A DNA stretch of 9,197 nucleotides, taken from NCBI GenBank assembly GCA_902797895.1, contig CADBUS010000067.1, positions 1 through 9,197 of the forward strand, given 5' to 3'. Numbering within the stretch: position 1 is the stretch's first letter; every line of letters starts with the position of its first letter. This DNA is from an uncultured Bacteroidia bacterium. GTDB lineage: Bacteria; Bacteroidota; Bacteroidia; Bacteroidales; UBA932. A program made the position numbers and the translations under genes. The notes below the pieces were generated by a model, which saw only the letters and a program-made list of their open reading frames with translations, ran no database searches and had not been told where the DNA came from. Shown here piece by piece: positions 1-6,533 of this stretch.

Positions 1-179
1 GCAAAGGTAGGCTCCTGCATACGGTCATATACACCTATAATCAAGCTCCTTGCACCATCTACACTCTCCATATCTTCCTGAGGAAGAGCGTGCTTGGTCT
101 CCACATCTAAAAGAGAATCACAGGAATATAAACCTATGGTAAGGAGCAGTATAATTGATAAATTCTTTAATGTTTTCAT
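1..179 (-). CDS. SusD/RagB-like outer-membrane lipoprotein, N-terminal fragment (runs off left edge)
   Basis: Only the first 59 codons are in the window, read from an ATG at 179-177 with no stop before the edge. The visible protein begins with a short basic end (MKTLKN), a hydrophobic stretch, and a lipobox LYSC with Cys20 as the predicted lipidated residue. It is therefore expected to be a lipoprotein exported across the inner membrane and anchored in the outer membrane. After the Cys come DSLLDVETKHAL and then a helix-like segment (DGARSLIIGVYDRM), which resembles the start of SusD-family proteins, where the N-terminal helix follows a short linker. The gene starts 11 bases after the stop of the SusC-like gene, the standard susC-susD order and spacing. 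SusD proteins cap the SusC barrel and bind the extracellular ligand. The family call rests on position plus lipobox plus these few residues; the ligand-binding part is outside the window, so specificity cannot be judged. Confidence 0.88.
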   Translation of the reverse strand, partial: MKTLKNLSIILLLTIGLYSCDSLLDVETKHALPQEDMESVDGARSLIIGVYDRMQEPTF

Positions 180-190
180 TTCTCTGTGTT

Positions 191-3100
191 TTAGAAGTTC
201 ACTTTCAAACCAAAACTAATGCTCTTAGATTGAGGATAAATTCCTCTGTCGTTACCTATAGACTCAGGGTCATATCCCTGGTAAGGTGTTGTAGTCCAAA
301 TATTGTAGGCATTTACAAAGAGCTGAAGCCCCTCAAGTCCGATTTTGCGAATTGTGTTCTTAGGAAAGTCGTAGCTGAGGTTGATATTTTTCAGCTTTAT
401 GAAATTTGTAGATTCATAAATCAGGCTCATACCAGGGTCGGTATTGGAGTCGTATGCCCTTGGATTTCCAGGGTAACTTCCGTTGTAGAACGGTCTTGGA
501 ACCCAGGTAACATCACCCGGTTTGCGCCAAAAAATATCATACATATCTCTAAAGAGGTTATTATCAGCAGCCTGCCCGATAAGAACTGTCTTATCGCTCC
601 AATACTTAACTGCTCCGGCTTGGAACTGAAGGAAGAAGGAGAGTGTGAAGTTTTTCCAGCTGATAGTATTGAGCATACCGCCATACCATTTTGGATCTCT
701 TCCCTTTCCCCAGTATCTATCTTCAAGAGTAGGATTGTAGGTTATATATCCATCTTTATCGTAGTACATAGGGCGTCCATCGGAGGTGTTTACTCCTGCC
801 CACTTGTAGATATATTCGGCAGTTACAGGTTTTCCAATCTTCAGATTTCCAATCTGCTCCAGACCATCTTGAAGCTCGGTGATAGCATTCTTGGTATAGG
901 AGATATTGAAATTGGTTTCCCATCTGAAGTTCTCTTTGTCTATATTCTTTGTATTGAGTTGGAAATCAAAACCTTCATTTTTAACACCACCCATATTGGA
1001 TGAGATGGAGCCGAATCCTGTAGTTACAGGAATAGTTCTGGAGTAGAGCAAATTCTTTGTATCATCGCGATAGATATCAAAGTCAAAAGTAATTCTGCCA
1101 TTAAAGAATCCGGCAGTAATACCAAAGTTCTTTGAGTGCTTCTTCTCCCAAGAGAGTTTTGGATTTCCTATAGATGAGGCGATAAGACCTGTCATACCAT
1201 CATAAGCATATCCTCCGGAGTAGAGTCTTCTTGCACCATAGTTGCTGATACTTGAGTTTCCGGTTACACCATAGCTAACTCTCAGTTTAAGGTCGCTCAG
1301 CCAATCTACATCCTTTAGAAAATTCTCCTCCTTGGCTCTCCAAGCAAATGAGAATGAAGGGAACCAGCCCCAACGATTATCTCTGCCAAATCTTGATGAG
1401 CCATCGTAACGGAGAGTTCCAGTAAAGATGTATTTATCTCTTAATGTGTAGTTTAGCCTGGTAAAGAAACCGGCCATCTTACTCTCGGAAAAACTCTCTC
1501 CTGTCTCCTGAGGGGTAGGAGCGCTATCAAGCAGATGAAGCCCCGGGGTTGCAGCCCCTATTGCAGAGGCTGTGATACTATGGAAGCGAGAATCTCTGTA
1601 GGAGAAGCCGGCAATTGCAGTAAAACGGTCTTTTCCAAATGTTGTATTGTAGGTCAAAACCTGATCTGTTTGGAATATACTCTCATCTGTATCGTGCGCT
1701 GTTACTACACCATTTTGACGATTTCCAAGTCTTGTACGAGGATCTACATACTGATGCTCATTTATCCAAGTGTAGTTAATATTATAACTGCTCTTGAATT
1801 CGAGACCTTCTATAAATTTGAATGTAAGGTCATTAGAAGAGATTAAATTATTGACCTTTGCATTATACTCGTTGAGTTCCAACATTTGAGGAATGTTGTA
1901 CAGAGGATAACCGTATGGCAAATCCATAATCCAGTTGCCATCCTCATCTCTTGGAGATACTCCAGGATTGAGGAACATAGCCGCTCTTGACGGATTGGCA
2001 GCAGCTACAGTAGATGCCTGATTATAGTTATTGCGGCTAAATGTGTTTTTTGTACTTATATTCAGCCATTTATTCAAATCGTGAGAAAGGTTTACCCTGC
2101 CTGTAGCTCTTGTGTAACCGGTATGTTTGATTACACCATCTGTCTTGTTGTAATTACCTGAAATATAAAAGCGTGTCTTCTCGTTTCCGCCAGAAAGGCC
2201 AAGCTCATAGTTGTGAGAAATGGCTGTACGGAAAATCTCATCGTACCAATCTGTGGTTGGGGCTTGGGAATAACCATCGTCTCCCCATCCAAAGCCCTTA
2301 AAGAGATCTCTATGCTGTTCATAGTAGTTGGTCCCATAAACACTATCATAGTTCTTGTACTCCTCAAGAGCAAACTCCGCCCACTGCGGGCCCGTCATAA
2401 CCTTTATCTTACGAGCCAACTTTTGAACTCCAACAGAGGCGCTAAAGGAGGCACGAGTCTTACCCTCTGCCCCTCTCTTTGTTGTAATTATAACAACACC
2501 ATTTGCAGCCTGCGCTCCGTAAATTGAGGCAGATGCGCCATCCTTCAAAATTGTAATTGACTCAATATCACTTGGATTTATACCACCCATCACATTGGCA
2601 CTCTCTACTACGCTTGTGGACTGCCCACCATTAGTCATCTGAACTCCATCAATAATATAGAGAGGCTGAGTTCCGGCATTAATGGAGCCTCTACCACGGA
2701 TATTGATAGAGACCGAGCCACCCGGGATACCGGAAGAGGAGATAATCTGAACACCTGAAACCCTACCCTGCAGAGCTTTCTCAAAAGTCGGATTGTTTGT
2801 CTCTGAAATTTGCTCAGAAGTAACATTCTGAACAGAACCTGCTATATCCTTTCTTCTAACAGAGCCATAACCAACAATCACAATCTGCTCCAACTTATTG
2901 TACTCCTCCCTCATTGTAACATCTATAACAGAACGCTCACCAATTCTAATTTCCTGCTCCTGCATACCGATAAGCGAGAATACCAAACTCTTTTCCGGAG
3001 ATAAAGATGAAACTCTTACTCTGTAATTTCCCTCCGTATCTGATGTAGCCCCACCGGAAGCTTCGCCTTTTACCCTAACATAAACGCCTACAAGAGGTTC

Positions 3101-3532
3101 ACCGGAAAGATCTGTTATTCTTCCGGTTACATAACCCTGTTGCTGCTGCCCTTCAGAGCTTTTGATACCATTTTTGTCTGTGGCCTCACCACGTGCCCCC
3201 TCCTTTGTGGCCTTCTTGATATAAACATTCTTGTTGCTTACCCTGAATGTCAATTGAGTTCCCTCAAGACATCCGGTTAGAATCTCCTCGATAGTGCTGT
3301 TTTTAAACTCCTTTTTAATGCGTGGTGCGGAGCTGATATCAGCATCTTCGTAAACGAAATAATAACCACACTCGGTGGAAACCTTCATCAATGCCTCTTT
3401 GAGTGAAAGATTCTCCAATTTAAGATTATAGAGACCTTTCTTTGACTGAGAATAACCGGCCGTTGAACCTAACAGCAGAATCATTCCTGTAATAAGAAGC
3501 ATAAAAAGGGATTTGAAATCTCTTTTTTTCAT
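191..3532 (-). CDS. SusC/RagA-like TonB-dependent outer-membrane receptor with STN signalling domain
   Basis: A complete 1113-residue protein, within the usual size for SusC-type receptors. It has a signal peptide (about 1-29, basic MKKR start, hydrophobic core, likely cleavage near AGYSQ). An STN domain follows (about 35-107, NLKLENLSLKEALMKVS to VYIKK), then a Gln-rich linker (about 129-132) and a carboxypeptidase-regulatory-like beta-sandwich (about 133-208, VTGRITDLSGEPLVGVYV, with GNYRVRV). A probable TonB-box region LEQIVIVGYG (215-223) leads into the plug (about 225-355), which carries the SusC hallmark LYIIDGVQM (291-299). The rest is a 22-strand-type barrel ending in a C-terminal Phe (FGLKVNF), the usual outer-membrane insertion signal. 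It should import a SusD-bound oligomeric substrate using TonB energy. The STN domain is characteristic of receptors that signal to a FecR anti-sigma factor, and such a gene lies 13 bases upstream. ATG start; no strong Shine-Dalgarno. The substrate cannot be read from the sequence. Confidence 0.97.
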   Translation of the reverse strand: MKKRDFKSLFMLLITGMILLLGSTAGYSQSKKGLYNLKLENLSLKEALMKVSTECGYYFVYEDADISSAPRIKKEFKNSTIEEILTGCLEGTQLTFRVSNKNVYIKKATKEGARGEATDKNGIKSSEGQQQQGYVTGRITDLSGEPLVGVYVRVKGEASGGATSDTEGNYRVRVSSLSPEKSLVFSLIGMQEQEIRIGERSVIDVTMREEYNKLEQIVIVGYGSVRRKDIAGSVQNVTSEQISETNNPTFEKALQGRVSGVQIISSSGIPGGSVSINIRGRGSINAGTQPLYIIDGVQMTNGGQSTSVVESANVMGGINPSDIESITILKDGASASIYGAQAANGVVIITTKRGAEGKTRASFSASVGVQKLARKIKVMTGPQWAEFALEEYKNYDSVYGTNYYEQHRDLFKGFGWGDDGYSQAPTTDWYDEIFRTAISHNYELGLSGGNEKTRFYISGNYNKTDGVIKHTGYTRATGRVNLSHDLNKWLNISTKNTFSRNNYNQASTVAAANPSRAAMFLNPGVSPRDEDGNWIMDLPYGYPLYNIPQMLELNEYNAKVNNLISSNDLTFKFIEGLEFKSSYNINYTWINEHQYVDPRTRLGNRQNGVVTAHDTDESIFQTDQVLTYNTTFGKDRFTAIAGFSYRDSRFHSITASAIGAATPGLHLLDSAPTPQETGESFSESKMAGFFTRLNYTLRDKYIFTGTLRYDGSSRFGRDNRWGWFPSFSFAWRAKEENFLKDVDWLSDLKLRVSYGVTGNSSISNYGARRLYSGGYAYDGMTGLIASSIGNPKLSWEKKHSKNFGITAGFFNGRITFDFDIYRDDTKNLLYSRTIPVTTGFGSISSNMGGVKNEGFDFQLNTKNIDKENFRWETNFNISYTKNAITELQDGLEQIGNLKIGKPVTAEYIYKWAGVNTSDGRPMYYDKDGYITYNPTLEDRYWGKGRDPKWYGGMLNTISWKNFTLSFFLQFQAGAVKYWSDKTVLIGQAADNNLFRDMYDIFWRKPGDVTWVPRPFYNGSYPGNPRAYDSNTDPGMSLIYESTNFIKLKNINLSYDFPKNTIRKIGLEGLQLFVNAYNIWTTTPYQGYDPESIGNDRGIYPQSKSISFGLKVNF

Positions 3533-3545
3533 AGGTCATTTGTAT

Positions 3546-4499
3546 TTATTGAACAATAATAGTTTCTGCTTCCAAAGTGATATGCCCGGGGAAAAACTCC
3601 TGAAATACACCAATTATACTCTTGGCATCATCGCCCATTTTAAGCCTTCCGGAAAGTACTTTTTCTGTAACACTTTTTTCAGATATTATAAGGTTGTAGC
3701 CATAATATCTGCAAACCTCCCTTAGAATATTCTCAAGTTTTTCAGATTCAAAATAATAGACTCCCTCTATCCAAGAAGAATAAATTGAGGTATTGGCCTT
3801 TACTATAGTATTGCTCCTCAAAGCCTTGTTGAAAACAGCAAGCTCTCCACCCACCATCCTCTCCTCTCTTACCACTCCGCTGCTATCTGAATATATCATA
3901 ATAACCTCTCCCTCAATAAGAGCCATAAAAGCCTCTTTTTCATTGCGATGAGAAATAACATCAAACTTGGTCCCTGTTACCTTTACCTTAAAGCCATCTG
4001 CCTCAACAACAAAAGGTGCAGATGATGGAGCTACTTCAAAATAACCTTCACCCGAGAGAGCTACCTCCCTCTTCTTAGATTTGAATTTTGAGGGATAGCT
4101 GATAGAAGAGGCGGACTTAAGCCACACCTTGCTGCCATCCGGCAATTGGAGAGAACAAATACCTTTTTCAGGAGCGGTAATACTCTTTATCTCCGGCTGT
4201 AACAATTTGGGTATCAAAAGAGTGGCCACAATCACTGCAGCAGCCGCAGCCGCAAAACTCCACCAAAACCACAATCGCTTACCCTTGGCATTATGACTAC
4301 CTGTTTTGGAGACAACTTGAGAGAAATCGCTATAACGCTTTTGCAAATAGAGTGAATCAGCCATTCTCCGATAAAGCTCCTCGTTTTGCAAAGAGAGCTT
4401 TCTCCATTGCTCAAGAGCCAAAGCCTCATCCTCCGTCAACTCCTTCATTAAATGCTTAGCTAAAAGCTGTTTGATTTTATCTTCATTGAAATTTTCCAT
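3546..4499 (-). CDS. FecR-family anti-sigma factor (FecR plus DUF4974 domains)
   Basis: A 317-residue single-pass inner-membrane regulator. The cytoplasmic part (about 1-70, with ELTEDEALALEQWRKL) is the expected sigma-binding region. One transmembrane helix follows (about 76-99, rich in Trp, Phe and a run of six Ala). The periplasmic FecR domain (about 105-203) contains LPDGSKVWLKSASSISYP, GEGYFEV and VTGTKFDV. A C-terminal DUF4974 domain (about 247-315; YYFESEKLENILREVCRYYGY, then VLSGRL) resembles the receptor-contacting STN fold. I chose the ATG at 4499-4497: an in-frame TTG 15 bases upstream would add only MQVLC, while the ATG has an AGG 8 bases before it. It ends with TAA 13 bases before the SusC-like gene and follows the sigma gene after 68 bases, so sigma, anti-sigma, receptor and lipoprotein probably form one operon. 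By family knowledge it holds the sigma factor inactive, or is needed to activate it, until the receptor signals. A conserved Gly176-Thr177 pair is a candidate self-cleavage site. Confidence 0.95.
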   Translation of the reverse strand: MENFNEDKIKQLLAKHLMKELTEDEALALEQWRKLSLQNEELYRRMADSLYLQKRYSDFSQVVSKTGSHNAKGKRLWFWWSFAAAAAAVIVATLLIPKLLQPEIKSITAPEKGICSLQLPDGSKVWLKSASSISYPSKFKSKKREVALSGEGYFEVAPSSAPFVVEADGFKVKVTGTKFDVISHRNEKEAFMALIEGEVIMIYSDSSGVVREERMVGGELAVFNKALRSNTIVKANTSIYSSWIEGVYYFESEKLENILREVCRYYGYNLIISEKSVTEKVLSGRLKMGDDAKSIIGVFQEFFPGHITLEAETIIVQ

Positions 4500-4507
4500 A
4501 CAGAGTA

Positions 4508-4554
4508 CCTGCAAAGTCTATATGCTCTGCTACTATATAGACAATCAAAGCAGG
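4508..4554 (-). promoter_or_regulatory. Composite inverted repeat covering the anti-sigma ribosome-binding region
   Basis: In the gap between the sigma and FecR genes, a perfect 8-base inverted repeat (GTCTATAT at 4516-4523 and ATATAGAC at 4535-4542, 11-base loop) is nested inside a perfect 5-base one (CCTGC at 4508-4512 and GCAGG at 4550-4554). On the transcribed strand the downstream outer arm is GCAGG, which contains the only Shine-Dalgarno-like AGG, 8 bases before the FecR ATG. Folded RNA would therefore hide that site. The loop also holds CAGAG (4525-4529), complementary to CTCTG just upstream of the ATG (4501-4505), giving an alternative pairing. There is no following T-run, so it does not look like an intrinsic terminator. 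It could instead be a DNA operator or chance. The pairing is seen directly; any regulatory role is inferred. Confidence 0.4.
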
Positions 4555-4567
4555 CAAAAGGATGGAA

Positions 4568-5098
4568 TCAGAGTCCGAAAAAAATAGCCGCTATTGAAAA
4601 TAGATTTTTGAGAGAATCTTTCAAAAGTTCCTTTGCCCTTGCCTTTTGACTCTTTACGGTATTAACCGATATGCCTAATCTATCAGCAATCTCCTGATTT
4701 GAAAGATTTTCCAAATAACTCATTTTGAAAACCTTGCGGCAACCATCCGGAAGGTTTTCCACTTTTGAGAAAAGCTCCCAAAGTATTTCCGACTCTATTC
4801 GGCTATTGAGAAAACTACTATAATCTGCACTCTCTGCCTCTTTAAGAGAAGTTGCAACATAGCTGTTATGATGTCTCTTTTTTGAAATATGGTTCAAACA
4901 GGCGTTTCTCACAGCAGAGAGCAGGTAGGAATTCACAGAATTTGAATCCTTTATCTCTACACTTTTGGAGAGCACTCTTTCAAAGACAGAATGTACTATA
5001 TCTTCCGCTTCCTGCAACGATTCCACAAATCTCATAGCATAGAAGCACAAAAAGGAGTAGTTCTTTTTGTATAGTTCAGAAATAGTAAAATGTATCAA
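4568..5098 (-). CDS. ECF-type RNA polymerase sigma-70 factor, Bacteroidota type, TTG or other non-ATG start
   Basis: About 176 residues, the usual size for an ECF sigma factor, which has only regions 2 and 4. Region 2 covers about residues 5-72 (SELYKKNYSFLCFYAMRFV, then EAEDIVHSVFERV and YLLSAVRNACLNHI) and would bind core polymerase and the -10 element. Region 4 covers about 105-160 (LPDGCRKVFKMSYLENLS, then the helix-turn-helix NQEIADRLGISVNTVKSQKA) and would bind the -35 element. It precedes a FecR anti-sigma gene and a SusC/SusD pair, so it most likely drives that uptake operon in response to receptor signalling. The start is unusual. The first ATG in frame is codon 22, inside region 2, and the frame is closed by a TAG at 5107-5105. 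The real start must therefore be non-ATG: TTG at 5098 (used here), or possibly ATT at 5104. It ends with TGA and begins 28 bases after hisS. The family is certain; the exact start is not. Confidence 0.94.
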   Translation of the reverse strand: MIHFTISELYKKNYSFLCFYAMRFVESLQEAEDIVHSVFERVLSKSVEIKDSNSVNSYLLSAVRNACLNHISKKRHHNSYVATSLKEAESADYSSFLNSRIESEILWELFSKVENLPDGCRKVFKMSYLENLSNQEIADRLGISVNTVKSQKARAKELLKDSLKNLFSIAAIFFGL

Positions 5099-5111
5099 CT
5101 TAATCTATCTT

Positions 5112-5115
5112 CTCC
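5112..5115 (-). promoter_or_regulatory. GGAG Shine-Dalgarno-like site before the sigma gene
   Basis: On the transcribed strand, GGAG lies between the hisS stop and the sigma gene and is the only purine-rich ribosome-binding candidate there. It sits 13 bases before the TTG at 5098, which is long, and 7 bases before an in-frame ATT at 5104-5102, which is ideal spacing but a very rare start codon. This is why the start is left open. Bacteroidota depend little on Shine-Dalgarno pairing, so the site alone cannot settle the matter. Confidence 0.35.
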
Positions 5116-5126
5116 AAAACCAATCT

Positions 5127-6506
5127 TCAGCCATTTAGCAAAGAGAGCATTTGACTTAGGTTAAGAGCCTGCTGCTCACCTGTTTGCAGATTTTTAAGAT
5201 TATACACTCCGGCCGCCATCTCACTTTCACCTGCAATAATCATATATGGTATATTATTCTTTTCTGCATACTCAAATTGCTTTTTGAGTTTAGCGTTATC
5301 GGGATAGAGTTCAACAGCTATTCCGGCCTCTCTTAAGGAGCTTATTGCAGAGAGAGCATATACTAAAGAGCCTTCTCCCATATTTGCAAATAAGGCATCG
5401 GTTGCAGTAGTCGCATCTTGTGGAAATTTATTCAATCCGGCAAGCACATCATATATGCGGTCTGCACCAAAGGAGATACCTACCCCCGACACATCCGGCA
5501 GTCCGAAAATTCCCGTAAGGTTATCATATCTGCCACCACCACAAATACTTCCAATCTCAAAATCTTTAGCCTTTACCTCAAATATAGCACCCGTATAATA
5601 GTTCAAACCGCGAGCAAGAGAAAGGTCTAATTCTACGCTTTGGGTTATGGAAGCACTGTCTATAAAGGCAAATAGCCTCTCCAACTCCTCAATCCCTTTA
5701 AGACCAACTTCTGAAGAGGATAGTATGCTCTTTACAAGTTTTATTTTTTCTGCTCTCTCCCCCTTAAAGCTCAATACAGGCTCCAATACCGCAAACCCCT
5801 CGTCATTTATGCCTGCTGCAAACATCTCTTCTTTAACAGCTTGCAAGCCAATCTTTTCTATTTTATCCATCGCAATGGTTATCTCCACTATTTTATCCGG
5901 AAAGCCCATTGCCTCTGCCAATCCACTGAGTATCTTGCGGTTATTTATCTTAATGCAGACATCTATTCCGAGCCGGTTAAATACCATATCTGCAATTTGC
6001 ACAAGTTCAAGCTCATTCAGAAGAGATGTGGAACCAATCACATCTACATCGCACTGATAAAACTCTCTGTAACGCCCTTTCTGCGGCCGATCTGCTCTCC
6101 AAACAGGCTGAATCTGATAGCGTTTGAATGGGAATGTTATCTCATTTCTGTGCTGCACCACATAGCGGGCAAATGGCACTGTTAAATCGTAGCGCAACCC
6201 CTTCTCACATACTGCGAGACTTAATCTATTGCTCTCCACCTCATTAGCAGATGCGTATTCCGAGAGATCAACCTTTGCAAAAGCATCACCGCTATTGAGA
6301 ATCTTAAATAGCAGCTTATCGCCCTCCTGCCCATACTTGCCAAGTAGCGTAGAGAGATTTTCCATTGCCGGAGTCTCTATACACTTGTAGCCAAAGCGTT
6401 TGAATACGCTCTGGATGGTGTCAAATATATAGTTTCTTCCCGCCATCTGTAGTGGGGAGAAATCTCTTGTTCCTTTTGGTATTGCCGGTTTTTGCATCTG
6501 CGCCAT
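5127..6506 (-). CDS. hisS: Histidyl-tRNA synthetase
   Basis: A complete 459-residue class II aminoacyl-tRNA synthetase, normal length for HisRS. It charges tRNA-His with histidine using ATP in the cytoplasm and is essential for translation. Visible signatures in order: the N-terminal KGTRDFSP (11-18) and the motif 1 region (FGYKCIETPAMEN, about 38-50); the ATP/histidine-pocket segment RYDLTVPFARYV (105-116); and motif 2 (PVWRADRPQKGRYREFYQCD, 134-153, with the catalytic Arg and the REFYQCD core). The histidine-specific HisA motif LARGLNYYTGAIFE (297-310, Arg299) is followed by GGGRYDNL (323-330) and motif 3 (GVGISFGADRI, 341-351). A C-terminal anticodon-binding alpha/beta domain spans about 367-459. 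All key residues appear present. The ATG at 6506 is used; a second Met at codon 4 is also possible. It begins 27 bases after the fimbrillin-like gene and ends with TGA 28 bases before the sigma gene. Co-transcription is possible, although hisS would be expected to have its own promoter. Confidence 0.98.
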   Translation of the reverse strand: MAQMQKPAIPKGTRDFSPLQMAGRNYIFDTIQSVFKRFGYKCIETPAMENLSTLLGKYGQEGDKLLFKILNSGDAFAKVDLSEYASANEVESNRLSLAVCEKGLRYDLTVPFARYVVQHRNEITFPFKRYQIQPVWRADRPQKGRYREFYQCDVDVIGSTSLLNELELVQIADMVFNRLGIDVCIKINNRKILSGLAEAMGFPDKIVEITIAMDKIEKIGLQAVKEEMFAAGINDEGFAVLEPVLSFKGERAEKIKLVKSILSSSEVGLKGIEELERLFAFIDSASITQSVELDLSLARGLNYYTGAIFEVKAKDFEIGSICGGGRYDNLTGIFGLPDVSGVGISFGADRIYDVLAGLNKFPQDATTATDALFANMGEGSLVYALSAISSLREAGIAVELYPDNAKLKKQFEYAEKNNIPYMIIAGESEMAAGVYNLKNLQTGEQQALNLSQMLSLLNG

Positions 6507-6533
6507 AATCTGCTGTTTAACTACATCACTCTG

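Noticed and set aside
833..858. A short direct repeat (AGATTGGAAA twice on the minus strand) in the SusC-like gene.
   Set aside because: It encodes the ordinary barrel-loop sequence QIGNLKIGK in frame, and a 10-base repeat of this kind is expected by chance in coding DNA.
155..1003. A 282-codon open frame on the plus strand, antisense to the 3' end of the SusC-like gene.
   Set aside because: It lies fully opposite well-supported SusC-like and SusD-like coding sequence, has no recognisable domain, and its residue mix looks like an antisense shadow of the real codons.
3533..3545. An ATG within the 13-base gap just before the SusC-like start (minus strand), as an alternative start or small coupling frame.
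   Set aside because: It is out of frame with the receptor, while the following ATG gives a perfect signal-peptide start (MKKRDFKSLF).
4512..4549. A possible promoter in the sigma-FecR gap: TTTG at 4546-4549 and a TAGACTTTG box at 4512-4520 (minus strand).
   Set aside because: The -7 box has one extra base compared with TAnnTTTG and the 25-base spacer is too long; the motifs are short enough to arise by chance in AT-rich DNA.
5115..5142. A possible Bacteroidota promoter before the sigma gene: TTTG at 5139-5142 and a TGGTTTTG box at 5115-5122 (minus strand).
   Set aside because: The -7 box has a mismatch to TAnnTTTG, the 16-base spacer is short, and transcription from it would begin after the GGAG ribosome-binding candidate.
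5647..6185. Two overlapping open frames on the plus strand opposite hisS.
   Set aside because: hisS is unmistakable on the other strand over the same bases, and the plus-strand products show no motif or start context of their own.
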